Assembly: GCA_011389885.1 (NCBI GenBank)
Contig: JAABTK010000007.1
Coordinates: forward strand, 1-64,000
Direction of reading: 5' to 3'
DNA length: 64,000 nucleotides
Source of the DNA: Gammaproteobacteria bacterium
Lineage (GTDB): Bacteria; Pseudomonadota; Gammaproteobacteria; Chromatiales; Chromatiaceae
A program made the position numbers and the translations under genes. The notes beneath the pieces were generated by a model that saw nothing but the letters and a program-made list of their open reading frames with translations, ran no database searches and had not been told where the DNA came from. Positions 7,776-16,711 of the stretch are shown here, piece after piece (within the stretch, counting starts at the first letter, position 1; each line of letters starts with the position of its first letter).

Positions 7776-7830
7776 GGCGGTGTTTGGGTTCGGTGGGGGG
7801 GTTGCTCGGTTGAGTGCTTGGGGCCGACCT

Positions 7831-8472
7831 TTAGCGGCCGGGCTGGTCGCCCCAAAGGGTTTTGTGCAGTTGCAGTTGGAAGCGCACTTCAAGTCGGTCA
7901 TGCAGGATCCATTGCGCCAGCTCGGCCGCGGGCGTTCGGTCCTGGGCCGGTGAGAACAGGATCTCGCAGCGGCCGAGCAGGCGGTGGCGGCGGATTTGTT
8001 CGCAGGCCCAGAGGTAGTCTTGGCGGCCGCAGATTACGAATTTGAGTTCGTCGCGCGGGGTCAGTAGTTGCAGGTTGGCGTAGCGGTTGCGTTCGGCCTC
8101 GCCGGATCCGGGGGTCTTGAGGTCCATGACGCGGACGACTTCGGGGGGCAGGTCGCCGATGTCTAAGGCCCCGCTGGTCTCCAGGGAGACTTGGCGGCCG
8201 GCGGCGACGAGGCCTTTCAGCAGCTCGCGGCAGCCGCTTTGGGCCAAGGGTTCGCCGCCGGTGAGGGTGACGCGGTTGCAGCGCAGGGCGGCCACGCGGG
8301 CCAGGATGTCTTGCACGCTCAGGCCTTCGCCGCCGGTGAAGGCGTAGGCGGTGTCGCAGTAGTTGCAGCGCAGCGGGCAGCCGGTGAGGCGAACGAACAC
8401 CGTGGGCAGGCCGACGGTGCTGGTTTCGCCTTGCAGGGAGTGGAAGATCTCGGTGACGCGTAGGGTTGTCAA
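7831..8472 (-). CDS. queE: 7-carboxy-7-deazaguanine synthase QueE (radical SAM)
   Basis: 213 residues. QueE rearranges 6-carboxytetrahydropterin to 7-carboxy-7-deazaguanine using SAM and a 4Fe-4S cluster. The cluster motif CPLRCNYC (C-x3-C-x2-C) is at about 32-39, the substrate-binding HSLQGET is at 11-17 and the SAM-binding LTGGEPL follows. It lies 30 bases after cpoB, so it is co-transcribed with the Tol-Pal operon, an arrangement also found in Pseudomonas and relatives. Confidence 0.96.
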   Translation of the reverse strand: MTTLRVTEIFHSLQGETSTVGLPTVFVRLTGCPLRCNYCDTAYAFTGGEGLSVQDILARVAALRCNRVTLTGGEPLAQSGCRELLKGLVAAGRQVSLETSGALDIGDLPPEVVRVMDLKTPGSGEAERNRYANLQLLTPRDELKFVICGRQDYLWACEQIRRHRLLGRCEILFSPAQDRTPAAELAQWILHDRLEVRFQLQLHKTLWGDQPGR

Positions 8473-8502
8473 GGGACTGCGCGGGGCGGCGGATTGGGGG
8501 GC

Positions 8503-9390
8503 TCAGTGCCCTTCGCGCCGCATGCGGTCGAGCCGCTGCCGGGCCAGGCGGGCGGCGGTGGAGCCGGGGTGGTCGCGCACGACTTGGTCGAGCATGCGGT
8601 TGGCCTCGGCCCATTGCTGCATTTCGTAATGGATGTAGCCGCTTTTGAGCAGGGCGTCGGGGACCTTGGGGCTGTTGGGGTGATCGGCCGCCACTTTTTG
8701 GAATTCGGCCAGGGCGGCGGGGAATTCACGACTGGCGTAGTGGGCCTCGGCCAGCCAGTATTGGGCGTTATCGGCGTAGCGGCTGGCGGGATAGCGGTCT
8801 AGGAAGGCGTCGAGGGCCTGGGCGGCCTGGGTGTATTCGCGCTGCATGAGGATTTTGAAGGCGGTTTGGTATTCGTCTTTTTCCCGCGCCGGGTCGATCG
8901 CCGCGGGCGGCGGCTCGGCCTGCGCCGCGCCGGTGGCCAGGGCGCCGCCGGGGGTCAGCAGTGCGTTTTGCGCGCCCGCGGCCTCAGGCTGCGTTTGGCG
9001 CGCCTGGGGGTCGGCGTTGGAGGCCTGAGCGGCGGCTGTGTCTTCTTCGGCTTGGATGCCGAATTCGACCGCCCCGACGCCGGAGGCCGGCGCTTGCCCG
9101 CCCGTTGGCGGGGGTGCGGCGGCATGGCCGGAGTCGCCCCCGCCCATGCGGGCCTTTAGGGCTTCGATGGTATGGGTTTGCAATTCCATGCGGCCGCGCA
9201 GTTCTTGAATCTCTCGGCGCAGGGTATCCACTAACTGCATCTGCTCGTTGACGACCTTTTGCTGGGCCGAGGCCTTGCGCTCCAGCACTTGCAGCCGCTC
9301 TTCGGGGGTGCGCGGCTGGGAATAGTTGAGGCCCGCGGCCAAGGCGGGGGCGCTGAGCGCGAGCATGAGCAGAACACTGAGGGTCCGCAT
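8503..9390 (-). CDS. cpoB: Tol-Pal system protein CpoB (YbgF)
   Basis: 295 residues. Periplasmic coordinator of peptidoglycan synthesis and outer-membrane constriction. It has a signal peptide (cleavage after ALAAG or ALA), an N-terminal trimerising coiled coil at about 28-85, a low-complexity Ala/Gln/Pro linker, and three TPR-like helical pairs from about 165 to the end (for example YADNAQYWLAEAHYA and PDALLKSGYIHYEM). It follows pal by 20 bases. The linker is longer than in E. coli, otherwise a typical family member. Confidence 0.95.
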   Translation of the reverse strand: MRTLSVLLMLALSAPALAAGLNYSQPRTPEERLQVLERKASAQQKVVNEQMQLVDTLRREIQELRGRMELQTHTIEALKARMGGGDSGHAAAPPPTGGQAPASGVGAVEFGIQAEEDTAAAQASNADPQARQTQPEAAGAQNALLTPGGALATGAAQAEPPPAAIDPAREKDEYQTAFKILMQREYTQAAQALDAFLDRYPASRYADNAQYWLAEAHYASREFPAALAEFQKVAADHPNSPKVPDALLKSGYIHYEMQQWAEANRMLDQVVRDHPGSTAARLARQRLDRMRREGH

Positions 9391-9410
9391 AGCGATAGTC
9401 CTTGCAGGGA

Positions 9411-9998
9411 TCAGTAGAGGAATTCGGCCCGGCGGTTTTTAGACCAGGCCTGCTCGGAGGAGCCTTCCATCGCCGGGCGCTCTTCGCCGTAGGAGATGGT
9501 GACGATTTGGCGTTCGTCGGCGCCCTGGGCCACCAGCAGATCCTTCACCGAGTTGGCGCGGCGCTCGCCGAGGGCGATGTTGTATTCGCGCGAGCCGCGT
9601 TCGTCGCAATGGCCTTCGACGGTGACGGTGACATCGGGGTTGGCGGCGAGGTATTCGCCGTGGGCGACCACTACGTTGCGAAAATCACCGGCGACGTTGG
9701 CGGCGTCGTACCCGAAGTAGACGGTGAGGGTGTTGAGCAGCTCCTGGATCGCCTCTTCCGACTCGTATTCCTCGTAGACCCCGCCGCTGGCGGCGATGGG
9801 CGAGGTGTAGCCGTAGGCGCCGGTGGCGTCGGCGGCGTATTGGCTATCGCCGCCGTAGTATTGATCCACCACCTCGACCTGATCTGCGGCCATTGGCTCG
9901 TCGTCGTAGCCGCCGAACGGCGGAACCGTGGTGCAACCGCCGACGGCAAGCGCCACGGCGGCCGCCGGCAAGAATTTTATGATGCTCGATTTCATCAA
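9411..9998 (-). CDS. pal: Peptidoglycan-associated lipoprotein Pal
   Basis: 195 residues. Outer-membrane lipoprotein that binds peptidoglycan and TolB. A lipobox (AVGGC, Cys about 22) follows the hydrophobic signal. An acidic, Tyr/Gly-rich linker leads to an OmpA-like domain from about 85, including VTVEGHCDERGSREYNIALG, with the Asp and Arg that bind diaminopimelate. TolB lies 12 bases upstream and CpoB 20 bases downstream. Confidence 0.97.
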   Translation of the reverse strand: MMKSSIIKFLPAAAVALAVGGCTTVPPFGGYDDEPMAADQVEVVDQYYGGDSQYAADATGAYGYTSPIAASGGVYEEYESEEAIQELLNTLTVYFGYDAANVAGDFRNVVVAHGEYLAANPDVTVTVEGHCDERGSREYNIALGERRANSVKDLLVAQGADERQIVTISYGEERPAMEGSSEQAWSKNRRAEFLY

Positions 9999-10010
9999 TT
10001 CGCTTCCTCG

Positions 10011-11324
10011 TTATTGTGCTTTGCTGTATGGCGACCAAATCGGCTCGCGGACGTCACCCACCTGCATGGCCAGGCGTTGACGAATCCTGCCGTCCACCGA
10101 AACCGCCGCCAACTCCCCTTTTCCGTTCACTTTGGTTGCATAAATTATCATGCTCCCGTTCGGAGCGAAACTCGGAGATTCGTCCAATGCGCCTTCGGTG
10201 AGGATGCGAATGGCCTTGGTGCGCAGATTCAGCAGCCCGATTCGAAACTGTTTGCCCACTCGGCTGACCATGGTGATGGCGTCGCCGCGGGGCGAAAACG
10301 AGGGCCGGGCGTTATACCCGCCCTTGAAACTGAGCCGCTCGGGCTCGCCGCCGGCGGAGGGGATGCGGTAGATCTGGGGGCCGCCGCCGCGGTCGGAGGT
10401 GAAGGCGATCCAGCGACCGTCCGGCGACCAGGCGGGTTCGGTGTCGATGGCGTAGTGGTCGGTGAGCTGGCGCAGTTGGCCGGTTTGCAGATCGAGCACA
10501 TAGATGTCCGGGTCGCCGTCTTTGGACAGGGTCAGGGCCAGGCGACGGCCGTCCGGCGACCAGGCCGGGGCGCCGTTAATGCCCGGAAAGGAGGCCACTT
10601 GCTGGCGCTTGCCGCTGTAGATATCCTGCACATAAATCCCCGGCTTGCCGCCCTCGAAGGAGACGTAGGCCAGGCGTTGGCCGTCGGGGGACCAGCTCGG
10701 GGACATTAGGGGCTCGGGGGAGGAGACGATGGTTTGGGCGTTAAAGCCGTCGGCATCGGCCACGTTGAGGGCGATTTCGCGCCCGCCCCCGGGCTGTTTG
10801 ATGGAGGTGATATAGGCCACTCGGGTGGCGAAGGCCCCGCGGTGGCCGGTGAGCTTTTCGAAGATGATGTCGGCGATGCGGTGGGCGGTGGTGCGCAGGT
10901 CGCGCGCTGTGGTGTTCATTTTGTAGCCGGCCAACTGCTCCTTGCGCACCACGTCGAAGAGCTGAAAGCGTATTTGGTAGCGGTCGGCCCCGAGGGGGCG
11001 GATTTGCCCCACGACCAGGTGGTCCAGGTTCAGGCGGCGCCAGGCGTCGAAGTCGATTTCGCTCCCGGTTTGGGGAAAGGCGACCATTTTGCGCACCGGC
11101 AGGTTCTTGAACCGACCGCTGCGGTCGAGGTCGGCGCGCACCACGGCGGCCACGTCTTGTTCCAACCCGGCGCCGCCGCCCACCCAGCCGAACGGCACCA
11201 CGGCCACCGGCACCCCGGCATCGACGGTTTGGGTGATTTCGATGGTGAGCGCGGCGGCCGCTTGGGCATTCCACAGCAGCAGGCTCAGGATCAGCAGGGT
11301 GTTGCTTAGGCCTTTCAATCTCAT
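10011..11324 (-). CDS. tolB: Tol-Pal system beta-propeller protein TolB
   Basis: 437 residues. Periplasmic protein that links TolA to Pal. It has a signal peptide ending near AQAAAA, an N-terminal alpha/beta domain to about 165, then a six-bladed propeller with repeated WSPDG / SPDGQRLAY / SFAPNG motifs. It starts two bases after tolA ends and is followed by pal after 12 bases. Length matches the E. coli protein (430). Confidence 0.97.
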   Translation of the reverse strand: MRLKGLSNTLLILSLLLWNAQAAAALTIEITQTVDAGVPVAVVPFGWVGGGAGLEQDVAAVVRADLDRSGRFKNLPVRKMVAFPQTGSEIDFDAWRRLNLDHLVVGQIRPLGADRYQIRFQLFDVVRKEQLAGYKMNTTARDLRTTAHRIADIIFEKLTGHRGAFATRVAYITSIKQPGGGREIALNVADADGFNAQTIVSSPEPLMSPSWSPDGQRLAYVSFEGGKPGIYVQDIYSGKRQQVASFPGINGAPAWSPDGRRLALTLSKDGDPDIYVLDLQTGQLRQLTDHYAIDTEPAWSPDGRWIAFTSDRGGGPQIYRIPSAGGEPERLSFKGGYNARPSFSPRGDAITMVSRVGKQFRIGLLNLRTKAIRILTEGALDESPSFAPNGSMIIYATKVNGKGELAAVSVDGRIRQRLAMQVGDVREPIWSPYSKAQ

Positions 11325-11325
11325 A

Positions 11326-12273
11326 TCAATTATCTACGCTAAACGGCAAAGTGATTTCACGAAAATCGGCGATAAACTCTTCGTCTTCGGGTATCGGAAA
11401 GGGTTCCGCCTTGTACACCGCGGCCTTGGCGGAGCGGTCGAAGGCCTCGTTGCCGCTGCTTTCGACCACCTTCGCCGCCACCACCCGGCCTGTTTGATCC
11501 AGCCGCACCCGAATCTCGCAGTGCAGTTTTTCCCCGTAGCCGGCGTAATACCAACTGCCCTCGATCTTTTGCCGGATCTTGCCGCTGTAGGCCTGGATGG
11601 TCTCGGTCCGGCGCTGCTCGTAGGCGGCCCGGCGCGCGGCCTCCTCGGCCTGTTTGCGGGCCTCCGCCTGCTGGCGTTGGCGTTCCGCCTCGGCCTGGCG
11701 TCGCGCCGCCTTTTCTTCGGCCTTGCGCTGGCGTTCGGCCGCCTCCTGTTGCTGGCGCTCTTGCTCGCGTCGCTGGCGCTCGGCCTGCTCGCGCTTGCGG
11801 CGTTCGGCGTCCTCGCGTTGCTGCTGTTCGAGCTTGCGTTGCCGCTCCAGCTCGCGCTGGCGCTCGGCTTCAAGGGCCTGTTGGCGTTCCTCTTCCTGGC
11901 GCCTGCGTTGTTCGGCCTCGCGGCGTTTTTGCTCCAGGGCCTGCTTCTCCTGCTCCAATTGGCGCAGGCGCTCGCGTTCCGCTGCGCGCCGCTGCTCCAG
12001 GGCCTCCAGGTTCCGCCTTTCCTGTTCGAGCCGCTCCGGGGTCAGGGGTTCCTCCTCCGGCTCCGGGGCCGGGGGCTGCTCCGGGGGCTGCTCCGGCGCG
12101 GGGCGCAACTGATCGAGTGGGATCACCCGCGCCTGGATCACTTGCACTTGATTGCCCGGCAGCTTGGGCTTTTCACCCCAGTCCGCGCCGAAGGCCATCA
12201 CCCCGAGCACCAGCAAATGCCCGCCAAGCGAGATGGGCAATGCCGCCGGGGTGCGCTTGAACAGTTGCAGCAT
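11326..12273 (-). CDS. tolA: Cell envelope integrity protein TolA
   Basis: 315 residues from the ATG at 12273, which has GAGGGG about 11 bases upstream. A GTG four codons earlier (12285) overlaps the tolR stop as GTGA and is the alternative start. One N-terminal membrane span (PISLGGHLLVLGVMAFG) anchors it in the inner membrane. Residues about 65-215 are a long Glu/Gln/Arg/Ala helix with almost no breaks, and the last 95 residues form the globular TonB-like domain that contacts TolB and Pal. It energises the Tol-Pal trans-envelope link through TolQR. Confidence 0.95.
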   Translation of the reverse strand: MLQLFKRTPAALPISLGGHLLVLGVMAFGADWGEKPKLPGNQVQVIQARVIPLDQLRPAPEQPPEQPPAPEPEEEPLTPERLEQERRNLEALEQRRAAERERLRQLEQEKQALEQKRREAEQRRRQEEERQQALEAERQRELERQRKLEQQQREDAERRKREQAERQRREQERQQQEAAERQRKAEEKAARRQAEAERQRQQAEARKQAEEAARRAAYEQRRTETIQAYSGKIRQKIEGSWYYAGYGEKLHCEIRVRLDQTGRVVAAKVVESSGNEAFDRSAKAAVYKAEPFPIPEDEEFIADFREITLPFSVDN

Positions 12274-12281
12274 GGAGGCGC

Positions 12282-12707
12282 TCACCCCTCGGGCGGATCG
12301 GTAATCAACCCCACATCGGCCACGCCCACCTGTTGGAGCAACACCATCGCCTCCACCACCCGCCCGTAGCCGGCGTCGCGGTCGCCCTTGACCATCACCG
12401 GGGTGCGGGGCTTTTGCGCCCGAATGGCGCCCACCCGCTGTTGCAGGCGCGCGGGCGAGACCGGCTGTTCGGCGTCCTCGCCGGTGTCGATAAAAAACTC
12501 GCCGGCGGCGTTCACCGTAATCACCAGCGGCTCTTCGGCGTCGGGCGGCAGCGCCTCGGCGTCGGCGTTCGGCAGGTCTACCTTCACGCCCTGGGTCAGC
12601 AGCGGCGCGGTGATCATGAAGATGACCAGCAGCACCAACATTACGTCGATGTAGGGCACCACGTTGATTTCACTCACCGGACGCCTCCGCTTGCGCTGGC
12701 GACTCAT
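12282..12707 (-). CDS. tolR: Tol-Pal proton-motor subunit TolR
   Basis: 141 residues. ExbD-family inner-membrane protein with a basic N-terminus (MSRQRKRRR), one span containing the proton-pathway Asp in VVPYIDVMLVLLVIFMI (about 17-33), and a periplasmic domain that binds peptidoglycan. It lies 31 bases after tolQ and overlaps the possible GTG start of tolA. Length matches E. coli TolR (142). Confidence 0.97.
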   Translation of the reverse strand: MSRQRKRRRPVSEINVVPYIDVMLVLLVIFMITAPLLTQGVKVDLPNADAEALPPDAEEPLVITVNAAGEFFIDTGEDAEQPVSPARLQQRVGAIRAQKPRTPVMVKGDRDAGYGRVVEAMVLLQQVGVADVGLITDPPEG

Positions 12708-12738
12708 GTTACGGCTCCGCTCGGTATCCGTGTGCGCT

Positions 12739-13416
12739 TCATTGGGTGTGGGCCTGGCGCTGCAGGATGCTGGTGAACTCGTCGATAAACTCCTCGTAAC
12801 GGCTGTGCAGGCGCTCCACGTCGTTGGAATAGCGGTTATAGGCGACCACTGCGGGAATCGCCGCGAATAGGCCCATGGCGGTGGCGATCAGGGCCTCGGC
12901 GATGCCCGGCGCCACCATCGACAGGCTGGCCTGCTGTACGTTCCCCAAGGCCTGGAATGAGTGCATGATGCCCCAAACGGTGCCGAATAGCCCGACATAG
13001 GGGCTGATGGAACCCACGGTGGCGAGAAACGGCAGGCTGTTTTCGAGCACGTCGAGTTCGCGGCTCAGGGCCACCTGCATGGAGCGCCGCGACCCCTCCA
13101 CCACCGCTTCCGGGGCGATGCCGCGGGTGCGCCGAGAGCGGGCGAACTCGCGAAATCCGGCGGAAAAGATGTTGCCGATGCCGCCCGGGTCCTGCTCGCC
13201 GCTATTGAGTTCCTTGTAGAGTTCGCCCAGGTCGCCGCCGGACCAGAATTGCTCCTCGAAGCGTTCGGTCGAGCCGCGGGCGGCCTTGAGCGTGCGATAG
13301 CGGTCCACGATCATGGCCCAGGAGACCACCGAGGCCACCAGCAGCGCCAGCATGACCAGTTGCACCAGCAGGCTGGCATGGGAAATCAGGTCGATAAAGG
13401 AGAGTTCAGTCTGCAT
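12739..13416 (-). CDS. tolQ: Tol-Pal proton-motor subunit TolQ
   Basis: 225 residues. ExbB/MotA-family inner-membrane proton channel subunit. Three spans: about 15-35, then SLPFLATVGSISPYVGLFGTVWGI-type helices near 130-155, and near 165-190. The start at 13416 is set by family alignment and overlaps the end of ybgC by 11 bases, implying translational coupling. An upstream in-frame extension simply reads through ybgC in another frame. Confidence 0.97.
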   Translation of the reverse strand: MQTELSFIDLISHASLLVQLVMLALLVASVVSWAMIVDRYRTLKAARGSTERFEEQFWSGGDLGELYKELNSGEQDPGGIGNIFSAGFREFARSRRTRGIAPEAVVEGSRRSMQVALSRELDVLENSLPFLATVGSISPYVGLFGTVWGIMHSFQALGNVQQASLSMVAPGIAEALIATAMGLFAAIPAVVAYNRYSNDVERLHSRYEEFIDEFTSILQRQAHTQ

Positions 13417-13810
13417 CACGCATTTCCTGCAAAATCCTCTCGGGGATGGCCCGGGGCTTGAATCGGCTGCTATGCACGCAGACCACCTGTACGCTCGCGG
13501 TGCAGAGCGTCTCCTCCCCGCGCTGAATGCGATGCTCGAACAGGAAGCTGGCCTTGCGGATCTCGCGCAGCCGCACATGCACTTGCAGCAGGTCGTTGAA
13601 CGCGGCCGGTTTGAGGTAATCGACCTCCAGGCGCCGCACCGCGAACAGCGCTTGGTCCTGATCCCGAATCCGATCCTGCTCCAGGCCGCGGGCGCGCAGC
13701 ATTTCGGTGCGCGCACGCTCCATGAAGTTGAGAAAATTGGCATGGTACACCACGCCGCCGCCATCCGTGTCTTCGTAATAGACGCGGATCGGCCATACGA
13801 AATCCTGCAT
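13406..13810 (-). CDS. ybgC: Tol-Pal-associated acyl-CoA thioesterase YbgC
   Basis: 134 residues. Hotdog-fold thioesterase; the active-site segment is YYEDTDGGGVVYHANF near residues 10-25, with the catalytic Asp in DTDGGG. ATG at 13810 is preceded by a strong GGGGAGG site, favoured over an in-frame start 21 codons upstream. First gene of the ybgC-tolQRAB-pal-cpoB-queEC operon; ruvB, often just upstream in gammaproteobacteria, is absent here. Confidence 0.96.
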   Translation of the reverse strand: MQDFVWPIRVYYEDTDGGGVVYHANFLNFMERARTEMLRARGLEQDRIRDQDQALFAVRRLEVDYLKPAAFNDLLQVHVRLREIRKASFLFEHRIQRGEETLCTASVQVVCVHSSRFKPRAIPERILQEMRDAD

Positions 13811-14083
13811 TGTTCGCCTCCCCCCAAGGCTCGCCTGCGGCGCCCGTAGTGGTTTGCGACGATTTTCGGGCATTTTTTACGCCCGCTTGCGGGCCTTTGC
13901 GTGCGTTAACGGCGTGACCGCAGTCGTTTCCTGGCGCGCCCGCAGCCGGCGCGGTTTTGATGCACGAATGCCCGCCACTCGCCTAAACCCCGGATTCTAA
14001 CGCAGTGACGGGGGAAAAACGAACCGCGGCGGACCAGCCGGTAGCGGCTTGCCCCGCATCCGCGCCGGGCCGCGCCCGCCGAT

Positions 14084-15322
14084 TTAGAGCAAATGGCTCA
14101 CCAGGCCGTCGGCTAGCTTGGGCTCGAACCAGGTGGATTTGGGCGGCATCACCTCGCCGGCGTCGGCCACCGCCATCAGCGCCGCCATGGAGGTGGGGTA
14201 CAGGGCGAAGGCCGCCGCCATTTCGCCGCTGTCCACCCGCCGCTGCAATTCATCGAGGCCGCGAATGCCGCCCACGAAGTCGATGCGCTGGTCGCGCCGT
14301 TGGTCGGCGATGCCGAGCAGCGGCCGCATCACTTGCTCGGTGAGCAGGCTGACATCGAGCCGCGCCACCGGGTCGTCCGTCGGGATGAGCGCCGGGTCCA
14401 GCGCCAGCCGATACCACTGGCCGCTCAAATAGAGGCCGAATTCCGCCGGCTTGGCGGGGCGCGCGGGCTGCGGCTCGGGCACCACCGTGAAGGCCGGTTT
14501 GAGCGCATCGAGGAAGGCCTCGGGGCTGAGGCCGTTGAGGCCCCGCACCACCCGGTTGTAATCCAAAATCTGCATTTGGTCGTGGGGGAAGATCACCGCC
14601 AAAAAGTGGTTGTAGGCCTCCGCACCGCTAGCCTGCGGGTCGCCCGCCCGGCGGGCCGCGGCCACCCGAGAGGCGGCGGCGGAGCGATGGTGACCGTCCG
14701 CCACATACAGCGCCGGCATGGCGTCGAAGGCCGCGGTAAGGGCGGCCACGCGCTCGGGGTCGGCGAGCGCCCAAATCTGATGGCGCACGCCGTCGCCGGC
14801 GGTCACGTCCACGTCCGGCGTTTGTTGCGCGGTGCGCGCAAGCTCGGCGTCGATCGCCGCGGCCGCCGGGTAGACCAAAAACACCGGGCCGGTCTGGGCG
14901 TTGAGGGCGTCGATTTGCCGCACCCGGTCGTCTTCCTTGGCCGGCCGGGTGTATTCGTGTTTCTTAATCCGGTTTTGGTCATAGGCGGCCACCGAGGCCG
15001 CCCCCGCCAGGCCGGTCTGCACATGCCCGCCCATGGTCAGGCGGTAGACGTAGAAGCCCTCCTGCGGGTCCTGGCGCAGCACCCCCTCGGCGCGCATCGC
15101 GGCCAGGTTTTGCGCCGCCTTGGCGTAGACCTCCGGGGCATAGGGGTCGGTGTCCGGGGCTAGGTCCACTTCGGGGCGCGAGATGTGCAGGAAGCTCCAG
15201 GGCCGCCCTTGCGCCAGGGTCCGCGCCTCGGGGGCGCTCATGACATCATACGGCGGTGCGATGACTTCCGCGGCCCGACCGGGGGCTGGTCGGAGGCCTG
15301 CAAATGGTTTGACGAGCGGCAT
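14084..15322 (-). CDS. DUF1015 family protein
   Basis: 412 residues, recognised as DUF1015 from PPYDVMS near the N-terminus, the KKHEYTRP segment near 120 and VADGHHRSAAA near 205. The family is widespread and its biochemical role is not firmly established; members often sit beside serine-biosynthesis genes, but none is here. No signal peptide or membrane span. It is a stand-alone gene on the minus strand, about 270 bases upstream of ybgC and 130 downstream of a lipocalin. Confidence 0.88.
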   Translation of the reverse strand: MPLVKPFAGLRPAPGRAAEVIAPPYDVMSAPEARTLAQGRPWSFLHISRPEVDLAPDTDPYAPEVYAKAAQNLAAMRAEGVLRQDPQEGFYVYRLTMGGHVQTGLAGAASVAAYDQNRIKKHEYTRPAKEDDRVRQIDALNAQTGPVFLVYPAAAAIDAELARTAQQTPDVDVTAGDGVRHQIWALADPERVAALTAAFDAMPALYVADGHHRSAAASRVAAARRAGDPQASGAEAYNHFLAVIFPHDQMQILDYNRVVRGLNGLSPEAFLDALKPAFTVVPEPQPARPAKPAEFGLYLSGQWYRLALDPALIPTDDPVARLDVSLLTEQVMRPLLGIADQRRDQRIDFVGGIRGLDELQRRVDSGEMAAAFALYPTSMAALMAVADAGEVMPPKSTWFEPKLADGLVSHLL

Positions 15323-15452
15323 AGACCCTGTTTCCTGCTGCGGTTAACTCAAGTGGCGATGGTTATACGGTCGCGGCCGCGCCGCGCCCGGGAGGCGTGA
15401 ATTGTTTCAGAATGCCGGCCGCTTGTCCAAGGATGCGCGCATGCCCTGGTGG

Positions 15453-15977
15453 TCAGGGGCGGCTGTGATCGACTTCGATCAGCTCCTGCACGGCAAAGCC
15501 CCAGGCCGCGGCCTTGCGGTTCAGGCGCTGGCGCACCGCGGGCGGCAACTCGCGGCTGCGCGAGAGGATCCACAGGTAAGAGCGGTCCGGGCCGCTGACC
15601 AGCGCCCACTGGTAGTCCGGGTCCAGGGCGAGGATGTTATAGGCGGCATAAAAGGGGCCGAAGAACGACACCTTGAGGCGGCCGACGCCGGCCTCGCCCG
15701 CCGCATAGGCCTTGCCCTCCGCCGTGCGCCATTCCCCGGCCTCGGGGTCGTAGCCGCGGTTGAGCACCTTCACCCCGCCGTCGTCGCGCAGGCTGTACTC
15801 GGCCCGCACATCGGTGAGGCCGCGCTCGAAGCGGTGGTCCAGGCGCGCGATTTCGTACCACTGCCCCAGGTAGCGCTCCAGCTCGAAGCCCGAGACCGGA
15901 GTCAGCCCTTCCGGCACGCCCGTGCAGCCGAGCAGCATCCAGCCCAGCGCCGCAAGCAAAATCCGCCGTCTCATCAT
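15453..15977 (-). CDS. Outer-membrane lipocalin (Blc-like lipoprotein)
   Basis: 174 residues. A lipobox (MLLGC, Cys 18) marks it as a lipoprotein. Lipocalin hallmarks follow: YLGQWYEIARLDHRFERG at about 36-53, FFGPFYAAYNILALDPDY and SGPDRSYLWILSR. Bacterial lipocalins bind fatty acids or lysophospholipids at the outer membrane. Its start overlaps the stop of the HPRT gene by four bases (ATGA), so the two are co-transcribed. Confidence 0.93.
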   Translation of the reverse strand: MMRRRILLAALGWMLLGCTGVPEGLTPVSGFELERYLGQWYEIARLDHRFERGLTDVRAEYSLRDDGGVKVLNRGYDPEAGEWRTAEGKAYAAGEAGVGRLKVSFFGPFYAAYNILALDPDYQWALVSGPDRSYLWILSRSRELPPAVRQRLNRKAAAWGFAVQELIEVDHSRP

Positions 15978-16525
15978 AGCCCCCTCACCGCGAAAATGCC
16001 GGGGGCATTGCGCAGATAGCCCTTATAGTCCATGCCGTAGCCGAAGACGTAGCGGTCCGGCGCGTCGAGGCCCACGAAATCGGCCTGAAAACCCACCCCG
16101 CGCTGGTGCGTCTTGCGGGTCAACACCGCGCTCGCGAGTTCCGCCGGCCCCTCCTTGGCGCAGGCCTTGACGATGGCATCCAGGGTGTAGCCTTCGTCCA
16201 AGATGTCGTCCACGATCAGCACATGGCGCTCGAGCAACGGCGTGCTATGGTGCTTGATCCACTCCAGCTCGCCGCCGTAGGTCTCGCCGCGGTAGCGGGT
16301 GGCATGGATGTAGTCCAGTTGCAACGGAAAATCCAGCCGGGTCAGCAGCCGACCCGCCGGGATCAGGCCGCCGTTCATTACGCACAAAATGAGCGGATCG
16401 AGCGCGGCGAAGCGGCGGCTGATCTGTGCGGCCATTTGATCAATGGCCGCCTCCACTTGCTCCAGGCTGTAGATGCGGTCCGCTTCGGCGTAAACCTTGC
16501 GCACCTCTTCGGGGCTTAGCGACAT
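15974..16525 (-). CDS. hpt: Hypoxanthine-guanine phosphoribosyltransferase
   Basis: 183 residues. It salvages hypoxanthine or guanine with PRPP. The PRPP-binding motif HVLIVDDILDEGYTL is at about 100-114 and the N-terminal MNGGLIPAGRL flap at about 50-60. It belongs to the subgroup annotated as hypoxanthine-guanine phosphoribosyltransferase in Chromatiales and Pseudomonas. It starts an operon with the lipocalin gene. Confidence 0.93.
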   Translation of the reverse strand: MSLSPEEVRKVYAEADRIYSLEQVEAAIDQMAAQISRRFAALDPLILCVMNGGLIPAGRLLTRLDFPLQLDYIHATRYRGETYGGELEWIKHHSTPLLERHVLIVDDILDEGYTLDAIVKACAKEGPAELASAVLTRKTHQRGVGFQADFVGLDAPDRYVFGYGMDYKGYLRNAPGIFAVRGL

Positions 16526-16574
16526 GGGGACTCCTGGTACAGTTACGCCTCAGTATTGACATCATCAGGGCCGC

Positions 16575-16710
16575 TGAGCGGCGCACCGGTTTGAAACCGC
16601 TCCCACGGGATCGGCCATCTGCGACGCCCGCGGCGGGTTCGAGCGCAGGCGTTGGGATCAAGCCGCTATCGCGGCTGATCGGTTAAAAACCGCTCCCAGG
16701 GGGGGGGCGG
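16575..16710. repeat. REP-like palindromic element between hpt and nagZ
   Basis: Contains GGTTTGAAACCGCTCCCACG, a GCCGCTATCGCGGC hairpin and a second TTAAAAACCGCTCCCA. The hairpin plus AAACCGCTCCCAC pair recurs at 47995-48050 and in part at 27534-27600. Confidence 0.65.
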
Positions 16711-16711
16711 T

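Noticed and set aside
9402-10709. 435-codon plus-strand frame opposite pal and tolB
   Set aside because: Shadow of the Tol-Pal genes; no family features or plausible start signals.
13870-13890. GC-rich hairpin upstream of ybgC as a terminator
   Set aside because: The stem GCCCGC/GCGGGC has no T-run following it on either strand.
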